NCBI GenBank assembly: GCA_003116975.1
Contig: BGKB01000142.1
Span: forward strand, 62,001 to 126,000
Direction of reading: 5' to 3'
From: Aurantiochytrium sp. KH105
Lineage: Eukaryota; Sar; Bigyra; Thraustochytrida; Thraustochytriidae
Length of the DNA: 64,000 bases
The stretch's first letter is position 1. Each line of letters begins with the position of its first letter. A program made the position numbers and the translations under genes. Of this stretch, positions 29,081 to 36,732 are shown one piece after another. Under the pieces are notes generated by a model, which had not been told where the DNA came from, ran no database searches, and saw only the letters and a program-made list of their open reading frames with translations.

Positions 29081-30319
29081 TCAGGAGCGCAACACGTCCA
29101 CAACAATGTCTTGGTCGTTGACAAGGAGACGCACGAGCTTTTCCTCCTGGCGTGGCTCCGCGGAATCGTCATTCACATTCGTGACGAGCACGGTAAAGTC
29201 TGGGTTACTCTTTTGCACCAAATCGGCAGCTTCCTTGCCGGACATCGACAACAAGCCAAAGAGCGACATCTGCGAAGGAAGTTGAACAGGCGCCAATGGA
29301 GAAGGCCCGTCGACGGTCTGCAGGTCGGCCAGGTCGCTAGGATCGTAGTCGCTCTGCTTGGTCGAGGGCGTCTCCTTTTGCTGCTGCGTCGGCGCATTCT
29401 TCGGGGGCGCCGAGTCCACGGGGTAGGTGACAACCTTGCTCGAGTCCGAGGCCGCCGACGAAGACGAGCTCTCCGCGGTCGATGCTGCCGAAGAAGCCGC
29501 GTTGGCCGCGGCCTCCGCCACATTTTGGGGCGACATCTGGTTCGCCGAGGCCCGGAGCTTGGTGAGCATGTGCAATGCTGGATTCGGAGACCGCGCAATA
29601 TCCTGCGCCGTGACTCCAGCCTGAGAAAAGCCCTTGCGCAGCTGCGTCAACATCTCGTCAGGGTTGGGCGGCTTGGGTGCAGACCGCAGCGTCGTGGCCG
29701 AGGGAACGACGGGAGCGACGAAGCTCGCCGCGGACATGACAAGCGAGCCGAGCCCGCCCACGACTGCATTGAGCGTCTCGGCAGAGGGACCCACCCTGTT
29801 TTGCAGCGTGAGCGCATTCTGCACGCGGTCGCGCACAAATTTGCGCGTATCAGCGTAGCCTTCCGAGTAATCGGTGAGCATGTAGAGCTCCGAGGCCGCA
29901 AAGACGGACCCCACGGCGCCGCTGCGCATCTCCCATTCGCGCGAGCCCTCACTTTCGTCGGCGGCGCGGCAAATCATATCCGGGATCTTTTGCAGCTTTT
30001 GCAACGTCGACGGGACATTGTCCGGGTGCAGACCCAGCGCCATGGCCTGCGGCCAGCTGCGCATGTACGGGACGGTGTGCTCGAGGCGGTTCATGAGCGC
30101 CGCGACCACGAGATCCTCGCCGCGGAGACTGCTCTTGTTCTCCTGCAGGAACGACTCGAGCCGCTCATTGCCCTGGTCCATCCAGTACTCGGCGAGCTCG
30201 GCGGGGCCGCGTTCAAAGAGCCCGTGCGTGACGGGCGGGAACCCCGCGTCGGCGGCGCCCGCGGCGAGCGCGTCCGAGGTCCACCCTCGACGGTTCACGT
30301 GCGCCATGGCGGCCTCCAT
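29081..30319 (-). CDS. COQ9: Ubiquinone biosynthesis protein COQ9 with extra C-terminal domain; N-terminus incomplete
   Basis: 412 codons from the first ATG. Residues about 1-215 match COQ9, a TetR-fold lipid-binding subunit of the mitochondrial ubiquinone synthome that aids COQ7 hydroxylation. Conserved blocks are AMAHVNRRGWTSDAL, PYMRSWPQAMALGL, and SGAVGSVFAASELYMLTD with YADTRKFVRDRV. The frame stays open upstream of this ATG with family-like DDPKKKI, so the true start and the mitochondrial presequence lie further up, across the ambiguous base at 30392. After a Pro/Gln/Ser-rich linker (about 270-355) comes a 55-residue tail (358-412), SGKEAADLVQKSNPDFTVLV then VRLLVNDQDIVVDV, resembling potato inhibitor I. 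Head-to-head with the CX9C ORF. Confidence 0.87.
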   Translation of the reverse strand: MEAAMAHVNRRGWTSDALAAGAADAGFPPVTHGLFERGPAELAEYWMDQGNERLESFLQENKSSLRGEDLVVAALMNRLEHTVPYMRSWPQAMALGLHPDNVPSTLQKLQKIPDMICRAADESEGSREWEMRSGAVGSVFAASELYMLTDYSEGYADTRKFVRDRVQNALTLQNRVGPSAETLNAVVGGLGSLVMSAASFVAPVVPSATTLRSAPKPPNPDEMLTQLRKGFSQAGVTAQDIARSPNPALHMLTKLRASANQMSPQNVAEAAANAASSAASTAESSSSSAASDSSKVVTYPVDSAPPKNAPTQQQKETPSTKQSDYDPSDLADLQTVDGPSPLAPVQLPSQMSLFGLLSMSGKEAADLVQKSNPDFTVLVTNVNDDSAEPRQEEKLVRLLVNDQDIVVDVLRS

Positions 30320-30391
30320 GATTTTCTTCTTCGGGTCGTCGACGCGGCCCGGGCCGCCTGCCTGGCTCTGCGGCTGCTGCGGCGGCGGCCG

Positions 30392-30526
30392 NGCTGCCGT
30401 GACGACATGGCTGCCTACGCCGCCTGCGTCGAGACGGGCATCGAAGACGTGCGAAGAGACAAGTGCGCGGAAGAGTTCAAGGCGCTCAAGGCATGCTACG
30501 CGCGAGTCTTGCCCAGCGTTCCGTAG
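30392..30526 (+). CDS. Twin CX9C protein, NDUFAF8-like (5' end unresolved)
   Basis: A short frame whose translation has two exact C-x9-C motifs: C-RDDMAAYAA-C (30395-30427) and C-AEEFKALKA-C. They are separated by 12 residues and followed by YARVLPSVP and a stop. Spacing and residues (AAY.ACV, C..EF.AL..C) fit NDUFAF8-type complex I assembly factors, which are imported into the intermembrane space by Mia40 and form two disulfides. The ATG at 30407 would start after the first cysteine and destroy the motif, so the real start is upstream. No ATG exists in this frame nearby, and the codon at 30392 contains an unresolved base. A missing stretch at the N, or an upstream exon, is likely. It overlaps the upstream extension of COQ9 on the other strand. 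Length is as expected for the C-terminal two-thirds of the family. Confidence 0.55.
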   Translation, partial: XCRDDMAAYAACVETGIEDVRRDKCAEEFKALKACYARVLPSVP

Positions 30527-30783
30527 ACAAGACGTCCTTCGCTCTGTGAGTGAGCAAAGGCTCGCCTTGTAAAAGCAGGGAAAGAGGCTGCCAACACTCT
30601 CTCCCTGCTAATTGATGCTGGTTGGTGGCATGAACGAACACCTGCTGCTCTTGGAGTGCAGCACGGAGTTGCGACAAGCCGTCATAATAGAAACATGAAA
30701 AAAAAAATGGGCAAGCAAGTAGTAAGATCTTTGTTTTTGGCCTTATTTTTTCGTTAAGCTCAGGCTCAAACTCAAGTTCAGGT

Positions 30784-31955
30784 TCAGGCCAGCGACGCAG
30801 TGGCGCGAGCCACGTCGTCCGTGGAGGGTGCCTCTCCGCTGGTCGTCTCAATCTTGCCTAGACGGTGCAAAGTGTCCGCAACGCCCTTCAGCATGTCCAC
30901 ATCGACCGTGGGTGCAAGGGCCCAGGTCACGGAGGCCATCCACTCCGCAGCGGCCTCGGGCTCAATTTTGTAGTGCTCCTTAATGTACGCCAATGACGTC
31001 TCCCCGCCATTCTTGAAAGAGGCCGCTTGCTCGCGCACAGCATCCAGGACGGCCACGAGATCCGTCTTGCCCGTCGGGCTCGAGAGAAAATCCTCGTGTG
31101 CAGCAACAACAAAAAACGGCCAAGGCGTCGGGAACTCGCCAATGCGCTTAAAGGTTCCGTCCACTACATACGGGAGCGTCGTGAACTTTTCCCACCTGCG
31201 ACTCGTCAAGAAGAAAATAGTTAGATTGTATTGACATACAAGTAAGCAAGAAGAAGCTCACGCGAATGCACATTTCGATGTCATCCTCGCCAAGCAAGAG
31301 GAATCGAACCAACAACTTACATGAAGACAAGGCTGCCATCTTTGGGGAGCTCCTCGATCGCACCCTTGAGGCCACCAACAACCTGAAATTCCATGCCCTC
31401 TTTCGTGTCCCAACCGAGGGACTCCGCAAGCACATAGGACATGAGATGGCTTCCGGACCCATATCTGCTGATGGCAAACTTGGCCTTGCCTTTCATATCC
31501 TTGATGTCCGACTCCGTGCACGATTTTGATCCGGCATGAATGCCCCAGATTGCCGATGATGAGACGTGCACTCCAACCAGCTTCACCTTGGGGTCCGTGT
31601 TCATGGCGTGCGCCAAGGCTCCCTCGGTCAGCATGATGGCCACGTCAACCTCTCGAGCCGACAGCGCCTTGCACATGTCGCCTGTGCCTCCGGGAAAGTC
31701 CGTCCACTTCATGTCGACACCACGTGCCTCAAATGCGCCGCTGTCATCGCCGGTCGGCGTCGTCCTCGTCAGCGTCAGTCCTCCTCGCTCGCCTGCAACC
31801 TCGTTCGCAGCGTCTATCTCTACCAAGCCATCCATCCATCCATTCCATCATCGCGCCATGCAGGGCAGACAAACTCACGCATCCTTGGCAAGGTGAAACG
31901 GCGCGTTAAAGTGCTCGGGGACGCCGCCCACGCGCACCTGCCGCTGGTCTCCCAT
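30784..31955 (-). CDS. Periplasmic-binding-protein-like II (Ca3427/SsuA/THI5-like), three exons
   Basis: My exon model is 31955-31879, 31740-31321 and 31195-30784, giving about 302 residues. Intron 1 (138 nt) has donor GTGAGT and acceptor GACAG; intron 2 (125 nt) has GTAAGT and GTCGCAG. Joining restores family order: VRVGGVPEHFNAPFHLAKDA, then GAFEARGVDMKWTDFPGGTG, VDVAIMLTEGALA, SRYGSGSHLMSYVLAESLGW, and VFM joined to WEKFTTLPYVV. This is the substrate-binding fold of the SsuA/NMT1 group, in the subfamily found as intracellular proteins in fungi such as Candida Ca3427. There is no signal peptide, so it is not a transporter subunit. The ligand is unknown; a small sulfonate- or pyrimidine-like molecule is conceivable. 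The first ATG gives a six-residue lead before the fold. Confidence 0.8.
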
Positions 31956-32475
31956 CTCCTCTCCGCTCTCCTCCCCGCGCCCAGCTCTTGCTCGGCCTCG
32001 TCAACTAGTCTACATCTCGGATTCGACTCGAGCGAGCGAGACCGCGGCGCCGACCCGTGCAAGGGTCACCGGTGCCGTCGACCCTTGCACGGGTCGCTGC
32101 ACGTGCCGCTCGGCAGACACCTAAACGCCTGGCGCAAGGGTTACATTACCTCCCGCGGGGCGCGGTGGGCGGGACGAGGTCTTGTGCTGGCGCGAGCACG
32201 CGCCGGCACAAGCTCACTCGCCGTCGGGGCTGGACTCTTTGCCTTCCCTTTGTTTTCCCTTGCTTTGCTGTGCTGTGCTACCGCGCTGGCTGGGTCAAGT
32301 CGCGTAAGGAGCGGAGCTCATCAGCAGAGAGGGTGGAGTTCTGGGCGCAAAACGCAAAACGCAAAACGCAAACGCGGTCGAGCGAGCTCGCGCGAAGAAG
32401 CTCGCGCAGCGTCCGCTCTGGACGTGAGCCACACGTGGAAGCGCGAGGGAACGGCGTACGCAAAGAGCGGGGCAA
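31956..32475. other. Divergent promoter region between the PBP-like and C1 genes
   Basis: 520 nt. It contains the perfect inverted repeat listed separately (32051-32096) and a short AAAACGCAAAACGCAAAACGC tandem near 32347-32367. No gene seen. Confidence 0.55.
32051..32096. repeat. Perfect 17-bp inverted repeat with 12-nt loop
   Basis: Arm CGACCCGTGCAAGGGTC (32051-32067) pairs exactly with 32080-32096. Each arm also has an internal GACCC/GGGTC dyad, and the loop carries CACCGGTG-like symmetry. It lies in the divergent promoter region. Confidence 0.9.
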
Positions 32476-35400
32476 ATGTTGCCCGCCAGCTTGAAGCGGT
32501 CCGAGACCGCCCGGCAGGCCGCGCCGACAAAGGTAGCGCATGACTTTGAGAAACAGCGCTTCTCCACCATGACCAGGTGCTTCGTGTGCGACGAGATGAT
32601 CGAGCACGACGTCTTACGAGGCATCATGGACTACACGACCTCGATTCGCTACGTCTTGGGCGCCAGCAGTCTCGCGGACTACGTGCCCAAGGGCGATGGC
32701 TGCACGTGCCGCGTCTGCGGCGTCAATGTGCACGAGTCGTGCGCAAGCCAAATTCAGTCCTCGTGCGTAAGAGTCACGCACAATTTTGAGCTGCGCAGCT
32801 GGCCGCCTCTGACAAAGCACTGCTACGCGTGCGGTCTCTCGCTGCAGGGCCTCTTCAATCAGGGCTACCAGTGCACCGAATGCGGCGTCATCTGCCACGC
32901 GCTCTGCCGGACCAACGTCAACATTCGGTACTGCGAGGCCGCTCCAGATGTGGACATCTTTGATGGAGATCCCAACAGAGACACACGCATCGAAGGCGAG
33001 GGCGATCTCTACGAGTATGTTGGTGATGATCCGGATCGCGTTGCCGAAATCGACGCCGAGCGGTCTTCGTCCGCCCGATCGGGCGTCTCTGCGGCACAGC
33101 GAAACAGCTGGCGGTCAAGTGTCCGTCGTGCCGCCGCCGCAGTCACGGGAGGCGCCGCTCGCGGCTCGGGCAGACATCAACCCAGGCATGAAGATGGAGA
33201 GCACGCCCCCGCCGCCGGCGCCGCGCCCATTCAGATCCCATCCTCCCTCAAGGACATGGGCAAGGAGCTGCGCAAGCTCCACACTCAAAGTCAGGGCATC
33301 TCCATGGCAGAAGCCGAGCGGTGGAATCGCGAGCAGGTCCCGCGTCTTCGCGTTCTGAAAAAGGAGCTCACCTCTCACAAGAAGAAACTCAAGGCTGCGC
33401 GCGACAAGGTCTCGGCCAAGGTCGACAAGCGCGGCCGGGCGCGCACCATTCACTATCGTACCTTTGCCAAAAAGCTCATCTCCAAGCACATGAAAAAGAA
33501 AATGAAAAAGGGCGCCATCGATGACACCGTCAATGAGCTTCTCGAGCTCTACTCCATGCACCGCTGCCGAGAGACCGAACTTCTCGACGAACTCGCGCAA
33601 ATGCTGCCCCCCGAGGCAGGCCCTGCCATCGAAAAGGAGCGCGAAGAAGGCCCATGCAGACCGAATGGCAAGCTCGAAAGGTCGCTAGAGGACCTCGACA
33701 AGCTGCGCAAGCAGGTGCAAGTCGCCACGCAGTCTCTCGAGGCCGTGCGTCGCGAGCTTTACTTTCCGCGCTGGCGCCACTGGTTTCTGCGCGTTGGCCT
33801 TGAAGGCACTTATGCCGCTCTCGGGGCGCTTTGGCTCGAGCAATTCCAAGGCAGCATTGCTATTCGCTTTGCAATGCTTCCCACATCGGAAAAGACGGAT
33901 GCTAAACTTGTCCCGACCGTGGTGATCGCCTTGGGTGGCTATGACACCGAATACGATTTTGACGAAATGGGCACGAGCAATCGCGCAGCTCGCCATCGAC
34001 AAAAGGAAAGCGAGGCGGGCATGTCTCTCGTGGCACGCGTCGAGCAGCTCTCCGTCAGCGGCAGCTCACTTCCCATGTCCATCATGCTCGATCAGCTCTC
34101 GCTCGATCTCGAGTTCTATCTCAACATTGAGATGGAGTATGTGACCTCGCGCAAAAAGAACATCCTCGGCTCGTGGCAACTCAAGCCCAACGCATTCTCG
34201 CTCAAGTTCAAGCGATTCGGTCTCAACTTCAAGGGTGGCTCTGTGAGTGTTCCCGACGCGCTCTTGCGCACCGTCGTGAAAAATCTTCTCGTCAGTGCTG
34301 CAAAACAGTCTGTCAAAGCCGCGCTGCCTCCCGAGTTCGGAGAATACATGCACTTTATGCACAAGCACACGCCGACGAATATGCGTGCTGATGCGGGTGG
34401 CGCCAACAACGGCAAGCACGCTGGCCAGACTTCCAATGACCAGCTTCGCTACCATGGTCGTATCGACGTCAACGCAGAGATTGACCTCGAGAGCCTTGAC
34501 CATGTCATGGAGAGCTCTGAAGCCAAGCCGCCACCCAAGCCACGAGGAATCATGTCCGGCGCGATGCGCGGGGCCACACGGGCCGCCACGCGAGCCGTCA
34601 TGGCCGCAACCGGTGTCACGTCCGGACCGGCGCGTCACGCTTACAAGGACGAACCCGTGCAGACGCGGGTTGAGCGCGCGCTTGGGCTCGACGCGCATCA
34701 AATCGATCTCTTCATTCGCGCCCAACAGGAACTCGGACTCACCCACAATGCTCTCTTTCCCGAGGACTCGCTCACCGAGCTGGGTCTCAAGGCTATTTAC
34801 TCGGTGCGAGACGACCCATCCGTCACCGCTGAAGCCGCAAACCGCATTGGCCTCCGTTATCTCAACGGAGACCTTTTGTCCACCGAGGTCCCGCTCAAGA
34901 CTATTCTTGACATCGTGCAGTATGTGCTCACATACTTTGGACCCACTGCGCGCAAAAATCCGCATACGCCCCGGATCCTCGCGCTTTGGCAGGGAGCCCT
35001 CGATAAGACCTTGCGCAAGATGCTGCAGAGCAACTCGTTCCGTGCCCACCATGACGACGAGCCAGCCGGGTCGACGCGCTCCATTCGCTCACGATCTACC
35101 AATGATGATAGCGACCGACGCGTGCGCCGTATCATCATTGCTGACTTTATCGATCGCGTGCTCAAGCTTGCACGACGGCGCATCATCACGCGGATCGAAA
35201 TGCTGCACTGGGACGCGGCCCTTGGCGTTAGCAGCATGCAAAAGGTCGCCCGTGACAAGATGCTTCAGGCCGCTGCGAACTCTCGTGGCGGAAACGCAAT
35301 GGTTTTCCAGATGAAGTCGTCCGGACGTGACGAAGTCAATGTCGAAGCCGATGACGGCCTCGATGGCGACGACGACGACGATGATCGAAACACGGGCGCA

Positions 35401-36480
35401 AATACTAACTCCATGCACCTCGACTCCCTCCGCGGCATGCTCCGTTCGGCGGGCGTAACATCGCATGGCCTCGCCGATGATGAAGACGACGATGACGATG
35501 ACGAAGACTTGGGCGTGGAGGATCTGCTCGAAGGCGTCGAAGACCCTCAACGCAATGCCTCGTCAATCGAGGAGCTCCCCTTTGGGGAGAAGCAGCGCAT
35601 CAAAGAAGCGCAGATTCACGCTCGTTTCGACCAGCAGGCGCAATACCTCGACTTTGTTCGACAAAAGCTCTTGCGGGAAATGGTATTTACGGTGGCAGCT
35701 TCTGCGGGCCAGGGCAAGTTCAATCTGGAGATCACTGACGGTGAGCTGGTCGCCCCCGTCGACTTTGCTGTTCTCCTTGGAGGTACTGTCTTCTCGAATC
35801 GCTCTCGCGTCAACAACTGGCCCTGGCGCCGCATGGTCCGCGTTGAAAAGGATGGCCACGTCCATCTCGCAATTGTCCAAATCTTGGACCGTGGTGACGG
35901 TCCAGGCACGGAGACATATACTGACCCCGACGATGAGGATGGAATTCACCTGCTGCACAGTGGCCTCAGAACCCATTTGCAAAGTGTAGGACACCCGCTT
36001 CGCGATATCATGCACCTCTCGATTTTGCCCGAGAGCCCCTGCACCTCGTGGTCGGATGCGGGACAGGTTTCCTTTTCCTGGAATGGTGACCGTGACCTAC
36101 GATTTAGTGCGCACATGGATCGATTCCGCGCGCACGGCGGATTGCCCACGCTGCACAAGTTTTCAAGCGACATTTTGGATTGGTCTTTGCGGGCTGTCAC
36201 AGACCCACGACTCGAAGAAATTTCTCGCTTTGCTCTTAGTGTGCTGATTCGCTACGCAACGCTCAACACCTTTGATGGTGGGATTTGGACCAATTTCCAG
36301 ATGGAATCAACGGAGGACGATCTTTTTCTGCGTGCCTCGATCCCAGATCGCGCCCGCTCCGCTGTCTCGCTCGATTTGCAGCACGACTTTATGGACTTCA
36401 CCGACGACATCTCGCACTTCATCGAGTTCTATCGCACAGATCCTGTCGATCTGGGCAACCTTACGCGCTCCGTGAGTTAA
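32476..36480 (+). CDS. Large C1-domain protein (two zinc-binding C1 fingers) with unknown lipid- or protein-binding body
   Basis: 1334 residues, one exon. The second C1 finger (102-153) follows the pattern exactly: H102, C116, C119, C133, C136, H141, C144, C153. The first (22-97) has H22, C35, C38, C78, C81, H86, C89, C97, with about 39 residues inserted between the second and third ligand cysteines, so it may not bind diacylglycerol normally. C1 fingers bind DAG/phorbol esters or membranes. Residues about 270-370 are basic and helical. Residues about 430-660 contain a beta-rich domain (WRHWFLRVGLEGTYAALGAL onwards), not recognised but lipid-transfer-like in feel. Two acidic runs lie at about 961-968 and 1004-1012. 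A second beta-rich part closes the protein (about 1070-1330). I do not know the function; DAG-dependent membrane scaffold is inference. Confidence 0.8.
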   Translation: MLPASLKRSETARQAAPTKVAHDFEKQRFSTMTRCFVCDEMIEHDVLRGIMDYTTSIRYVLGASSLADYVPKGDGCTCRVCGVNVHESCASQIQSSCVRVTHNFELRSWPPLTKHCYACGLSLQGLFNQGYQCTECGVICHALCRTNVNIRYCEAAPDVDIFDGDPNRDTRIEGEGDLYEYVGDDPDRVAEIDAERSSSARSGVSAAQRNSWRSSVRRAAAAVTGGAARGSGRHQPRHEDGEHAPAAGAAPIQIPSSLKDMGKELRKLHTQSQGISMAEAERWNREQVPRLRVLKKELTSHKKKLKAARDKVSAKVDKRGRARTIHYRTFAKKLISKHMKKKMKKGAIDDTVNELLELYSMHRCRETELLDELAQMLPPEAGPAIEKEREEGPCRPNGKLERSLEDLDKLRKQVQVATQSLEAVRRELYFPRWRHWFLRVGLEGTYAALGALWLEQFQGSIAIRFAMLPTSEKTDAKLVPTVVIALGGYDTEYDFDEMGTSNRAARHRQKESEAGMSLVARVEQLSVSGSSLPMSIMLDQLSLDLEFYLNIEMEYVTSRKKNILGSWQLKPNAFSLKFKRFGLNFKGGSVSVPDALLRTVVKNLLVSAAKQSVKAALPPEFGEYMHFMHKHTPTNMRADAGGANNGKHAGQTSNDQLRYHGRIDVNAEIDLESLDHVMESSEAKPPPKPRGIMSGAMRGATRAATRAVMAATGVTSGPARHAYKDEPVQTRVERALGLDAHQIDLFIRAQQELGLTHNALFPEDSLTELGLKAIYSVRDDPSVTAEAANRIGLRYLNGDLLSTEVPLKTILDIVQYVLTYFGPTARKNPHTPRILALWQGALDKTLRKMLQSNSFRAHHDDEPAGSTRSIRSRSTNDDSDRRVRRIIIADFIDRVLKLARRRIITRIEMLHWDAALGVSSMQKVARDKMLQAAANSRGGNAMVFQMKSSGRDEVNVEADDGLDGDDDDDDRNTGANTNSMHLDSLRGMLRSAGVTSHGLADDEDDDDDDEDLGVEDLLEGVEDPQRNASSIEELPFGEKQRIKEAQIHARFDQQAQYLDFVRQKLLREMVFTVAASAGQGKFNLEITDGELVAPVDFAVLLGGTVFSNRSRVNNWPWRRMVRVEKDGHVHLAIVQILDRGDGPGTETYTDPDDEDGIHLLHSGLRTHLQSVGHPLRDIMHLSILPESPCTSWSDAGQVSFSWNGDRDLRFSAHMDRFRAHGGLPTLHKFSSDILDWSLRAVTDPRLEEISRFALSVLIRYATLNTFDGGIWTNFQMESTEDDLFLRASIPDRARSAVSLDLQHDFMDFTDDISHFIEFYRTDPVDLGNLTRSVS

Positions 36481-36550
36481 TTTTGATTCAAGAATTGGGG
36501 GGCGAGGGGAAGTAATACGGGAGTGAGACCTGGTTGCCGCACCGACGTCC

Positions 36551-36573
36551 GTTCGTTCGTTCGTTCGTTCGTT
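36551..36573. repeat. GTTC microsatellite
   Basis: Five to six GTTC units between the convergent C1 and SIN1 genes. Confidence 0.75.
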
Positions 36574-36732
36574 TTGATTGGCCTAATGATGGGCTGGAAT
36601 CTTGTATGAATATCGATACGCATGCATGCAAAAGACACAAGGTTCATCAAGCTCGATAGTGTCCAGTCCGAACATAAAATTATGGTACGTATTTGGTTTC
36701 ATCGATGTATACTACACATACTTGCACACAGT

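Noticed and set aside
29111-30526. A 471-codon plus-strand frame through the whole COQ9 gene
   Set aside because: It is the antisense shadow of COQ9 (Arg/Leu/Gly-rich translation, no domain). Only its last about 45 codons, with the CX9C pair, are credible.
31285-31320. A tRNA-like B-box (GGTTCGATTCC on the minus strand)
   Set aside because: It lies in intron 2 of the PBP-like gene. The flanks cannot form a T-arm or acceptor stem.
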